This document shows positions 43,234 through 51,315 of a DNA stretch of 64,000 nt, in pieces. A model generated the notes under the pieces. It made no database searches and was not told the DNA's origin. It saw only the letters and a program-made list of their open reading frames with translations. Both the position numbers and the translations under genes were made by a program. How positions within the stretch are numbered: the stretch's first letter is position 1; each line of letters opens with the position of its first letter. The stretch is from Nocardia terrae (lineage in GTDB: Bacteria > Actinomycetota > Actinomycetes > Mycobacteriales > Mycobacteriaceae): positions 1 to 64,000 of the forward strand of contig NZ_WRPP01000007.1 of the NCBI RefSeq assembly GCF_009760405.1, in the 5' to 3' direction.

Positions 43234-43977
43234 GTGCGAAACCGAACGGCCGCTGTCCGGGCCCTGATGACCCGCGCCGGCCTGGTGGGCACGGCGGCCG
43301 CTCTCGTGCTGCTGACGGGTTGCGGCGCAGACCATCTCACGCCCGTGCCCGACGACATGCCGCCGCCGGCGGGCGCGCCGACCCCGGCGATCGATCTGGA
43401 TGCGCCGGGGCGCAGCGCGATTCAACTCGACTCGTGGGCGCAGGAACAGCACGCGGCCACGGGGATTCCGGTGGTCGCGCTGGAGGCGTACGGGTACGCG
43501 GCGGCCGTCATGGCGCGGTCCGAGCCCGAATGCGGTATCGGATGGACGACTCTCGCGGGCATCGCGAGCGTGGAGAGCCACCACGGTTCGCACGGTGGGT
43601 CGCGCCTGAACGACGACGGCACCGTCGCGCCGCCGATTCGCGGCCTGCCGCTGGACGGTTCGCCGGGGCGGGCGCGGATCCTGGATGTCGGCTCCACGGA
43701 AGCGAATCCGGTCTACGTGCAGGCGATGGGCCCGTTCCAGTTCATTCCGGAGACCTGGCAGCGCTGGGGAGTCGACGCCAATGGCGACGGCAGGATCGAT
43801 GCCGACAATATCGACGACGCGGCATTGACGGCCGCTCGCTATCTCTGCGCGATGGGCGGGAATCTGACCACCGTCGACGGTTGGCAGAAGGCGCTGCTGA
43901 CCTACAACCAGTCGACCACCTATATGCAGACCGTCCGCTACCGCGCCGCCGCCTACAGCGTGGGGCGAAAGGTCTGA
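43234..43977 (+). CDS. lpqU: Lytic transglycosylase-like lipoprotein LpqU
   Basis: A 247-aa exported protein with lipobox LLTGC (Cys30). After a Pro-rich linker, the soluble lytic transglycosylase fold has the catalytic Glu in IASVESHHGSHGG (about 111-123), then AMGPFQFIPETWQRWG (165-180) and ALLTYNQS. These enzymes cleave peptidoglycan between MurNAc and GlcNAc. Position before eno matches Rv1022 (lpqU). The start GTG is at 43234. Confidence 0.9.
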   Translation: MRNRTAAVRALMTRAGLVGTAAALVLLTGCGADHLTPVPDDMPPPAGAPTPAIDLDAPGRSAIQLDSWAQEQHAATGIPVVALEAYGYAAAVMARSEPECGIGWTTLAGIASVESHHGSHGGSRLNDDGTVAPPIRGLPLDGSPGRARILDVGSTEANPVYVQAMGPFQFIPETWQRWGVDANGDGRIDADNIDDAALTAARYLCAMGGNLTTVDGWQKALLTYNQSTTYMQTVRYRAAAYSVGRKV

Positions 43978-44121
43978 TCCGGTCCGTGCGCTGGGGCAGG
44001 TTTATATCTTGCGGCCACGCCGACGGGGGGATGTGTCAGCCCGATCCCGGCACGTTAGGCTCGTTCACGCACGGGTTCGCCGTGCGACCTGCCGAGTCAG
44101 CAGCCGAAGGAGTGTCGTTTC

Positions 44122-45408
44122 GTGGCCATCATCGAACAGGTCGGAGCTCGCGAGATCCTGGATTCGCGTGGCAATCCCACTGTCGAGGTCGAGATCGCTC
44201 TCGACGACGGCACCCTCACCCGCGCGGCGGTCCCGTCCGGCGCGTCCACCGGTGAGCACGAGGCCGTCGAGCTGCGTGACGGTGGCGATCGCTACCAGGG
44301 CAAGGGCGTGCAGAAGGCCGTCGAGGGCGTCCTCGACGAGATCGCCCCGGCCGTGATCGGTCTCGACGCCGTCGAGCAGCGCACCGTCGACCAGACCCTG
44401 CTGGATCTGGACGGCACCCCGGACAAGTCGCGTCTGGGCGCGAACGCCCTGCTGGGCGTTTCCCTCGCGGTGGCGCGTGCCGCCGCCGAATCCTCGGGCC
44501 TCGAGCTGTTCCGCTACGTCGGCGGCCCGAACGCCCACGTCCTGCCGGTCCCGATGATGAACATCCTCAACGGTGGCGCGCACGCCGACTCCGGCGTCGA
44601 CGTCCAGGAGTTCATGATCGCCCCCATCGGCGCGCCGACCTTCAAGGAGTCGCTGCGCTGGGGTGCGGAGGTCTACCACACGCTGAAGTCGGTGCTGAAG
44701 GCTCAGGGCCTGTCCACCGGCCTGGGCGACGAGGGCGGTTTCGCGCCGTCGGTCGCCAACACCCGTGCCGCCCTGGACCTGATCGCCTCCGCGATCGAGA
44801 AGGCCGGCTTCAAGCTGGGCAGCGAGATCGCCCTGGCCCTGGACGTGGCCGCCACCGAGTTCTACACCACCGGTGAGGGTTACAAGTTCGAGGGCAAGGT
44901 GGTTTCGGCCGCCGAGATGAGCGAGTTCTACGCCGGCCTGCTCGGCAACTACCCGATCGTGTCGATCGAGGACCCGCTGTCCGAGGACGACTGGGACGGC
45001 TGGGTCTCGCTGACCGACGCCATCGGCGACAAGGTGCAGCTGGTCGGCGACGACCTGTTCGTCACCAACCCGGAGCGCCTGGAGGAGGGCATCGCCAAGG
45101 GCGCGGCCAACGCACTCCTGGTGAAGGTCAACCAGATCGGCACCCTGACCGAGACCCTGGACGCGGTCGACCTGGCCCACCGCAACGGCTACAAGACGAT
45201 GATGTCGCACCGGTCCGGCGAGACCGAGGACACCACCATCGCCGACCTGGCCGTGGCCGTCGGCTCCGGTCAGATCAAGACCGGCGCCCCGGCCCGCTCG
45301 GAGCGCGTCGCCAAGTACAACCAGCTGCTGCGCATCGAGGACGCCCTGGGCGACTCGGCTCGCTACGCCGGTGACGTGGCGTTCCCGCGTTTCGCGTTCG
45401 AAGGCTGA
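44122..45408 (+). CDS. eno: Enolase
   Basis: A 428-aa glycolytic enzyme that interconverts 2-phosphoglycerate and phosphoenolpyruvate. Signatures: REILDSRGNPTVEVE (10-24), SGASTGEHEAVELRDG, NGGAHADSGVDVQEFMIAP, EDPLSEDDWDGW with Mg2+ ligand Asp, the family signature LLVKVNQIGTLTET, and SHRSGETEDT. The GTG start has AAGGAG upstream. It precedes ftsB and the DUF501 gene, as in mycobacteria. Confidence 0.98.
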   Translation: MAIIEQVGAREILDSRGNPTVEVEIALDDGTLTRAAVPSGASTGEHEAVELRDGGDRYQGKGVQKAVEGVLDEIAPAVIGLDAVEQRTVDQTLLDLDGTPDKSRLGANALLGVSLAVARAAAESSGLELFRYVGGPNAHVLPVPMMNILNGGAHADSGVDVQEFMIAPIGAPTFKESLRWGAEVYHTLKSVLKAQGLSTGLGDEGGFAPSVANTRAALDLIASAIEKAGFKLGSEIALALDVAATEFYTTGEGYKFEGKVVSAAEMSEFYAGLLGNYPIVSIEDPLSEDDWDGWVSLTDAIGDKVQLVGDDLFVTNPERLEEGIAKGAANALLVKVNQIGTLTETLDAVDLAHRNGYKTMMSHRSGETEDTTIADLAVAVGSGQIKTGAPARSERVAKYNQLLRIEDALGDSARYAGDVAFPRFAFEG

Positions 45409-45440
45409 ATAATCGGTAGGTCGAAGCCCGATCACCTCAT

Positions 45441-45481
45441 GGGGTTTCAGGGGGCCAGGCCCCCTGAGAGCCCCCGAGAGC
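45441..45481 (+). repeat. Dispersed palindromic intergenic element, copy 2
   Basis: GGGGTTTCAGGGGGCCAGGC with complement CCCCCTG, then AGAGCCCCCGAGAG. Aligns with 13815-13851 (same GGGGTT-CAGGGG core, palindrome and GAGAGCC...CGAGAG tail). It could form a hairpin after eno. Confidence 0.6.
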
Positions 45482-45515
45482 TTGGGACTTTTCTACTGAA
45501 TTTCGAGGTGCAGAG

Positions 45516-46145
45516 ATGACGGAGCGACGGGCGCGCGGCAAGAGTCCGGCAGGACGAAACGACCGCCGCCCGTCGCCGTCTGCACGGTCGCGGAGCACCT
45601 CGGGCGGTAAGCGGAGTGAATCCGGTACCGCAACAAAGAAATCCACGACCAAGTCGGCCAAGCGCCGCACTCCGGCCCGTTCGACGGCGAAATCCGAACG
45701 GCACGAACGCAAGATCTTCGGCCTGTCCACGGGCCGCGCGGTCCTCTTGGCCGCGGTCCTGTGCGCCCTGGCGCTCACGCTGGCGGTGCCGCTGCGCACC
45801 TACTTCACCCAGCGCGCCGACGCCCGGGAGCTGGCCGCGCAGCATCGCCAGCTGGAGGACGACGTCGCGACCCTGCGCGATCGCCGTGCCCAGCAACAGG
45901 ATCCGAACTACATCAAGGCCGAGGCGCGCGACCGCCTGCGCCTGGTGATGCCGGGGGAGACGCCCTACATCGTGCAGCTGCCCGATATGGAGCAGCCGGC
46001 CATCCCGACCCAGGCCGCCAAGCCGAAGGCGCCCGACCCCTGGTACACGCAGGTGTGGCACAGCATCTCGTCGCCGCAACCGGGCCCCGCCACCCCGCCG
46101 CCACCGCCGCCCGCACTACCCACCCAGGAAGGATCACCCAGGTGA
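45516..46145 (+). CDS. ftsB: Septum formation initiator (FtsB/DivIC)
   Basis: A 209-aa bitopic membrane protein of the divisome. The N-terminal 65 residues are basic and Ser/Lys/Arg-rich. One membrane segment (about 69-88, GRAVLLAAVLCALALTLAV) is followed by a coiled coil (ELAAQHRQLEDDVATLRDRR) and DPNYIKAEARDRLRLVMPGE, the typical FtsB pattern. The tail is Pro-rich. Position after eno equals Rv1024. It overlaps the DUF501 gene at its stop. Confidence 0.92.
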   Translation: MTERRARGKSPAGRNDRRPSPSARSRSTSGGKRSESGTATKKSTTKSAKRRTPARSTAKSERHERKIFGLSTGRAVLLAAVLCALALTLAVPLRTYFTQRADARELAAQHRQLEDDVATLRDRRAQQQDPNYIKAEARDRLRLVMPGETPYIVQLPDMEQPAIPTQAAKPKAPDPWYTQVWHSISSPQPGPATPPPPPPALPTQEGSPR

Positions 46146-46690
46146 CCGCAGCCGAGCACGAACCCAGCGACCGCGATCTCGCCATCGTCGCCGAGCAACT
46201 GGGGCGGACTCCGCGCGGCGTGCTGGCCATCGCGTACCACACCCCCGACGGCCTGCCCGCGGTCGTGAAGACCGCGCCCAAGCTGCCCGACGGCACCCCC
46301 TTCCCGACCCTGTACTACCTGACCGACCCGCGCCTCACCGCCGAGGCGAGCCGCCTGGAGACCACGGGCCTCATGCGCGAGATGTCCGAACGCCTCACCC
46401 GCGACCCGGAACTCGCCGCCTCCTACCGCAAGGCGTACGAGAGCTACCTGTCCGAGCGCAACGCGATCGAGGACCTCGGCACCGATTTCGCCGGCGGCGG
46501 CATGCCCGACCGCGTGAAGTGCCTGCACGTCCTGATCGCCCACTCCCTGGCCAAGGGCCCGGGCCTGAACATCCTCGGCGACGAGGCCGTCGCGCTGGCC
46601 GCCGACCACGGCTTGCGCGGCACCGCGATTCCGGCGGACTGGCCCAAGTCCGAGGAATACCGCACCGATTCACCCGCCGCCGACGCGTGA
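46142..46690 (+). CDS. DUF501 family protein
   Basis: A 182-aa cytoplasmic protein. Motifs are QLGRTPRGVLAIAYHTPDG, FPTLYYLTDPRL and CLHVLIAHSLAKGPG-x-NILGDEA (about 130-152), typical of DUF501. Function unknown, but it is always near ftsB and ppx in actinobacteria (Rv1025). The GTG start overlaps the ftsB stop (GTGA). Confidence 0.9.
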   Translation: MTAAEHEPSDRDLAIVAEQLGRTPRGVLAIAYHTPDGLPAVVKTAPKLPDGTPFPTLYYLTDPRLTAEASRLETTGLMREMSERLTRDPELAASYRKAYESYLSERNAIEDLGTDFAGGGMPDRVKCLHVLIAHSLAKGPGLNILGDEAVALAADHGLRGTAIPADWPKSEEYRTDSPAADA

Positions 46691-46773
46691 GTCGCGGCCG
46701 CTCGCACCCGTGGCCGATGGCATCAGGGTGCGCCGCCGCCGATGGTTTCGGAACGACAATCGCGGCGTCATCT

Positions 46774-46951
46774 TCCCCGCGACGGTGATGGGCGAGGGAC
46801 GCGGTCCGATCCCGGCCGCGAGGTACGGACCCCGGAGCGAGGCGGATCCGTCGACCGCGGTAGTTCCCCCGCAGCGGTGATGCGCGGGAAGGACGCGGGC
46901 CGATCCGGCCGCCCGGTATGGACTCCGGGGTGCGGTGGATCCGTCCACGCG
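46774..46951 (+). repeat. Imperfect tandem repeat (two units of about 87 bp)
   Basis: Units at about 46774-46860 and 46865-46951 share CCCGC-GACGGTGATG..., GATCC-GGCCGC, GGTAYGGAC and GGATCCGTC in order, with scattered substitutions. They fill most of the gap between the DUF501 gene and ppx. No convincing gene covers them. Confidence 0.6.
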
Positions 46952-47117
46952 AAGGGTCGCGGGCGCGCCGGAGTCTGTAGGCTGCCGGATGTCCGAGATG
47001 ACGGGGTCGTGATCGGTGCGGTGGGCCGAGTTCCGGGATCGCGGGCGGCCGAATTCGTCGGCGAGCGCGGCAGGCCGGCGGAATGTGTTCAGAACTAGTC
47101 GAATTCAGAGGTCAGTC

Positions 47118-48131
47118 ATGAGCGAGGCGGAGTTCGCCCAGAGTGCGGCGGTCCCGGGCGCACCGACCGAAGGCCACGAGCGGATCGCGGCGGTCGACTG
47201 CGGGACGAATTCCATTCGACTGCTGATCGCCGATGTCACCCGGGGCGAGGACGGCAAGCCGCAGCTGAGCGATGTGCATCGGGAGATGCGGATCGTGCGG
47301 CTCGGGCAGGGCGTGGACGCCACCGGGGCGCTGAATCCCGAGGCGATCGAACGGACTCGGGTCGCGCTGCACGACTATGTGGAGCTCATGCTGAAGTTCG
47401 GGGTCACCCGGGTGCGGATGGTGGCGACCTCCGCCACCCGCGATGCCTCGAACCGCGAGGACTTCTTCACCATGACCGGCGTCGAACTCGGCCGGGTGGT
47501 GGCCGGGGCGCAGGCCGAGGTGATCACCGGCGACGAGGAGGCGCGGCTGTCCTTCGCCGGGGCGGTCGGTGAACTGTCCAGTGCCGCAGGGCCTTTCGTG
47601 GTGGTCGATCTGGGCGGCGGGTCCACCGAGGTGGTGCTCGGGGACGCCGACGGGGTGCAGGCGGCGTACTCGGCGGATATCGGCTGCGTGCGGATCACCG
47701 AGCGGTGCCTGCACGGCAATCCGCCCACCCGCGAGGAGGTCGCCTCGGCGCGGTTCTTCGCCTCGGAGCGGCTGGCGCAGGCGTTCGGGGTGGTGCCGGT
47801 CGAGCGGGCGCACACCTGGGTGGGTGTGGCCGGGACCATGACCACGATCGCGGCGGTATCGCTGGATCTGCCCGAATACGATTCGGAGAAGGTGCATCTC
47901 ACCCGATTGCCGCTGGCCGAGCTGCGCCAGGTCTGTGATCGCCTGGTGGGCATGAACCACGACGAGCGGGCCGCGCTCGGGCCCATGCACCCGGGCCGGG
48001 TGGATGTGATCGGCGGCGGCGCGGTAATAGCCGAAGTGCTTGCCGATGAGCTTGCGCGGCGGGCGGGCATCAGCGAACTGATCGTCAGCGAACACGACAT
48101 CCTGGACGGCATCGCACTGTCCATTGCCTGA
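47118..48131 (+). CDS. ppx: Ppx/GppA family phosphatase (exopolyphosphatase)
   Basis: A 337-aa member of the ASKHA-fold Ppx/GppA family, which hydrolyses polyphosphate or pppGpp. Phosphate loop 1 AAVDCGTNSIRLLIADV (about 24-40), ATSATRDASNREDF, GDEEARLSFAG and phosphate 2 VVDLGGGSTEVVL are present. Orthologous in position to Rv1026 (PPX2). The start MSEAEF is chosen for the common N-terminus. The upstream 427 bp contain the tandem repeat. Confidence 0.93.
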   Translation: MSEAEFAQSAAVPGAPTEGHERIAAVDCGTNSIRLLIADVTRGEDGKPQLSDVHREMRIVRLGQGVDATGALNPEAIERTRVALHDYVELMLKFGVTRVRMVATSATRDASNREDFFTMTGVELGRVVAGAQAEVITGDEEARLSFAGAVGELSSAAGPFVVVDLGGGSTEVVLGDADGVQAAYSADIGCVRITERCLHGNPPTREEVASARFFASERLAQAFGVVPVERAHTWVGVAGTMTTIAAVSLDLPEYDSEKVHLTRLPLAELRQVCDRLVGMNHDERAALGPMHPGRVDVIGGGAVIAEVLADELARRAGISELIVSEHDILDGIALSIA

Positions 48132-48264
48132 TCAGAGGGCTCGGCAACGGCATTGGGGACGAATGTCCTTCGTGCAGCTCATCCTGAGCATTCCCTGAGC
48201 AATTGTGACGTAGGTTAACACCTGAGGTTGCTGTCAGATTGCCCAATATGGGAGGGTCTCGGGT

Positions 48265-49731
48265 ATGTCAGGAGTAGCCAACCCAGCGAAACCGACCACC
48301 GAACGCACCCTGTTCGGCCACCCCATCGGTATCGCGAATCTGTTCGGCGTCGAGTTGTGGGAACGGTTCTCGTTCTACGGCATGCTCACGATTCTCGGCT
48401 ACTACCTGTACTACACGGCCACCGACGGCGGCCTCGGGATGTCGAAGGCCACCGCCACCGGCATCGTCGGCGCGTACGGCGGTCTGGTCTACCTGGCGAC
48501 GATTCTCGGTGCGTGGGTGGCGGACCGGCTGATCGGTTCGGAGCGGACCGTCTTCTACGGCGGTGTGATCGTCATGGCCGGCCATATCGCACTGGCGATT
48601 CTGCCCGGCCTCACCGGTGTCGGCGTGGGTCTGGCGCTGGTGGCGCTCGGCTCGGGCGGTCTGAAGGCGAATGCCTCCGCCCTGCTCGGCACCCTGTACG
48701 ACAAGGACGATCCGCGCGCGGACGGCGGCTTCACGCTGTTCTACCTGGGCATCAACGTCGGTGCCTTCGCGGGTCCGCTGATCACCGGTCTGCTGCAATC
48801 CCATGTGGGCTTCCACTACGGCTTCGGTGCGGCGGCCATCGGTATGGCTATCGGTCTGACCCAGTACGTGGTCTTCCGCCGAAACCTCGGCGAGCACGGC
48901 CGGGATGTTCCGAACCCGTTGCCGCGCACCGCGATTCCGAAGGCCGTCGCGGCCCTCGTCGCGATCGTCGCGGTGGTCGCGATCGCCTGGGCGATCAAGC
49001 TGGTCACCCTGTCGAACCTGCCCGATTCGGTCACCGTCGTCGTCTCGGTGGCCTCGATCGCCTACTTCGCACTCATGCTCACCAGCCCGAAGGTCGACGC
49101 GGTCGAACGCACCCGGGTGCGCGCCTACATTCCGCTGTTCATCGCGAACGCGGTGTTCTGGTCGCTGTTCCAGCAGATCTTCACCGTGCTCGCGGTCTAC
49201 TCCGACGAGCGCATGGACTGGAACGTCTTCGGGTGGGACGCGCCCTCGAACTGGATCGGCTCCATGGAACCGGTGTGGGTCATCGCGCTGTCTCCGCTGT
49301 TCGCCATCATGTGGACCCGCCTGGGCCGCCGGTCCCCGAGCACCCCGCGCAAGTTCTCGCTCGGCGTGATCGGCATGGGCGCGGCCTTCCTGCTGTTCAC
49401 CCTGTTCTCGGGCTCGCACGGCAAGTCGGTGCCGGCGCTGCTGGTGTTCTTCATCCTCGGCGCGTTCGCGATCTCGGAGCTGATGCTGTCCCCGATCGGC
49501 CTGTCGGTCACGACCAAGCTGGCCCCCAGGGTCTTCCGCTCGCAGATGATGGCGCTCTACTTCTTCTCGGTCGCCATCGGCACCTCGATGTCGGGCGTGC
49601 TCTCCAAGTACTACGACCCCTCCCATGAGCTCGCCTACTTCGGCATCACCGGCCTGGTGACCATGGTGGTCGGCGCGGTCGTCTGGCTGATCGCACCGTG
49701 GATCAGCCGCCACATGGAGGGCGTGCACTGA
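48265..49731 (+). CDS. POT/PTR family proton-dependent peptide transporter
   Basis: A 488-aa integral membrane protein with about 14 membrane segments. The diagnostic ELWERFSFYGMLTILGYYL (29-47; E-x-x-E-R-F) and GSGGLKANASALLG with LFYLGINVGAF support a di/tripeptide or related substrate importer. GGAGGG lies 8 nt upstream of ATG. Function on peptides is inferred from the family. Confidence 0.92.
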   Translation: MSGVANPAKPTTERTLFGHPIGIANLFGVELWERFSFYGMLTILGYYLYYTATDGGLGMSKATATGIVGAYGGLVYLATILGAWVADRLIGSERTVFYGGVIVMAGHIALAILPGLTGVGVGLALVALGSGGLKANASALLGTLYDKDDPRADGGFTLFYLGINVGAFAGPLITGLLQSHVGFHYGFGAAAIGMAIGLTQYVVFRRNLGEHGRDVPNPLPRTAIPKAVAALVAIVAVVAIAWAIKLVTLSNLPDSVTVVVSVASIAYFALMLTSPKVDAVERTRVRAYIPLFIANAVFWSLFQQIFTVLAVYSDERMDWNVFGWDAPSNWIGSMEPVWVIALSPLFAIMWTRLGRRSPSTPRKFSLGVIGMGAAFLLFTLFSGSHGKSVPALLVFFILGAFAISELMLSPIGLSVTTKLAPRVFRSQMMALYFFSVAIGTSMSGVLSKYYDPSHELAYFGITGLVTMVVGAVVWLIAPWISRHMEGVH

Positions 49732-49741
49732 TCGCGGTCGG

Positions 49742-50053
49742 TCACATGCCCGGCATGGCCAGGAACTCGTAGATATCGAGGGTGCCACCCGATTCGGTGT
49801 GCGGGTGGCCCTTCAGTACGTCCTTCAGCGCCTCGGTGGAGTCGGCCTGCAGGATCGAGAAGCCGCCGATGCCGCCGTCGGCGCTCATGGACGCCGGTCC
49901 CAGTGGCGAACCCAGGTCGACGATGGCCGATTCCGCGCGGGCGGCCCAGTCCATCCAAGCCTGCATGCCGGCGGTTTGCGCTTCGGGTGTGGATTCGTCC
50001 ATTTGCTCACGGGCGGACCGTCCGGCCTTGTAGAGCACCAGGAATTTGGTCAT
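49742..50053 (-). CDS. YCII-related protein
   Basis: A 103-aa small alpha/beta protein of the YCII (DGPF) superfamily. MTKFLVLYKAGRSA, WMDWAARAESAIVDLGSPLG, GFSILQADSTEALKDVLKGHPH are recognisable. Members are common in actinobacteria, sometimes next to sigma factors, with no established activity. It is convergent with the POT gene. Confidence 0.83.
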   Translation of the reverse strand: MTKFLVLYKAGRSAREQMDESTPEAQTAGMQAWMDWAARAESAIVDLGSPLGPASMSADGGIGGFSILQADSTEALKDVLKGHPHTESGGTLDIYEFLAMPGM

Positions 50054-50066
50054 GGGGAGCTCCTGA

Positions 50067-50549
50067 CTATCGTCCCCGACGTGGATTGCTCATCGTATGC
50101 CGATCGGCCGTGATGAGGTAGAGAACGAACCCGAAGACCGCACTCGTGAACAGGCTGTCGACAAAGAAGAGCCAGGGTTTGGGTAGGCCCTTGCGCAATC
50201 CGCCGCTGATCGACATCAGGGGCAGGATCGCGACATTGAGGAGCGTGTAGTCCTGGCTCGCCGAGTCCGCCGCCCAATTGCCGAACATCAGCTCGATGTA
50301 GTGCGACCAGCTGGAACCGTTGCCCCACAGCGAATTCGAATCATCGGAGTGATACTCCAGCACGAAGCGGATATTGAAGTACCAGCCGAGCAGCACCGAG
50401 GCGATGTCGATGGTCCAGTATGCGATTTCGACCGCGCCGGTGCGTTTTCCGTCCGGCTTCGCGCGGTAGAGCGCACGGTTCTCCCACAGTATCCAGGCGG
50501 TGATGGCGAGGCCCAGGATGGCGTGGACGATCAGGCTGATGAGGTACAT
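50067..50549 (-). CDS. Four-helix membrane protein, possibly DUF2834-like
   Basis: A 160-aa membrane protein with segments near residues 2-22, 44-62, 100-118 and 128-147. FVLEYHSDDSN and YTLLNVAILPLMSISGGLRKGLPKPWLFFV are in the loops. It resembles DUF2834 in pattern, from memory. Function unknown. Co-directional with the YCII gene and with the TetR gene, so it may form a small operon. Confidence 0.65.
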   Translation of the reverse strand: MYLISLIVHAILGLAITAWILWENRALYRAKPDGKRTGAVEIAYWTIDIASVLLGWYFNIRFVLEYHSDDSNSLWGNGSSWSHYIELMFGNWAADSASQDYTLLNVAILPLMSISGGLRKGLPKPWLFFVDSLFTSAVFGFVLYLITADRHTMSNPRRGR

Positions 50550-50597
50550 GGCGGTCCTGGGGGGATCGTGAGCGGCCCGCGACCTCTTTTCACGCCC

Positions 50598-51191
50598 TCA
50601 GGAGATGCCGTTCCTGAGGGTGCGCAGTCCGAGATCGACCAGGTGTGAGAGCTCGTCGGTATCGAGATTGCCTCTGGCGAACCAGGTTTCGGTGGCGGTG
50701 AACATGACCGCGCTGATGCACTGCGCGGTAACGGCGATCAGGTAGTCGGTGTCGGGCGCGGGATCGGCCGCGCCGCGGGTGCGCAGGTGCTGCTCGATCT
50801 CGTGGGCGAACTCGCCCTGCACGGTCTTGATGTGGGCGCGGACCAGGTCGCGTTCGAGCTGCTTGCCGCGCAGCACCGCGATCTGTTGCAGCGCATCGTC
50901 GTACGGGAAGGATTCGACGGCGATCCGCACGGAGGTGGCGATGGATTCACCTGGCGGCCGCACCGACAGCGCCCGGCGGAACCAGTCGAGTCGGGCGTCG
51001 TAGTCGGAGAACAGGATGTGTTGTTTGGACGGATAGTGCCGGTAGAAGGTGCGCTCGGTCACCCCGGCGTCAGCGGCGATCTCGGCCACCGATGTCGCCT
51101 CGACACCCTGCTCGAGAAACCGGGCGAGGGCGGCATGCTGCAGTGCGGTGCGGGTGCGCTCGGCCTTCGACGGCTTCGGGGTGACAGGCAT
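50598..51191 (-). CDS. TetR family regulator
   Basis: A 197-aa regulator. HTH at about 13-60 (HAALARFLEQGVEATSVAEIAADAGVTERTFYRHYPSKQHIL). Divergent from the FAD-dependent oxidoreductase gene at 51316, and upstream of the membrane-protein and YCII genes on its own strand. It probably controls the divergent oxidoreductase. A short inverted repeat (GTCAA-CA-TTGAC, 51274-51285) in the gap may be an operator. Confidence 0.87.
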   Translation of the reverse strand: MPVTPKPSKAERTRTALQHAALARFLEQGVEATSVAEIAADAGVTERTFYRHYPSKQHILFSDYDARLDWFRRALSVRPPGESIATSVRIAVESFPYDDALQQIAVLRGKQLERDLVRAHIKTVQGEFAHEIEQHLRTRGAADPAPDTDYLIAVTAQCISAVMFTATETWFARGNLDTDELSHLVDLGLRTLRNGIS

Positions 51192-51315
51192 GCGCGCATC
51201 CTAGGTCAGGGCGTCAGGTCGGCTTCATAAGGCTGCACTTTAGGTCAATCAAGCCAGAAATGTAGTCGATTTCGTCAACATTGACATTCCTTTGAACCGG
51301 TGGGACTCTCGCCTC

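Noticed and set aside
46742..47098. 118-codon frame in the gap before ppx
   Set aside because: It spans the imperfect tandem repeat, has Arg/Gly-rich shadow-like composition and no ribosome binding site or homology that I recognise.
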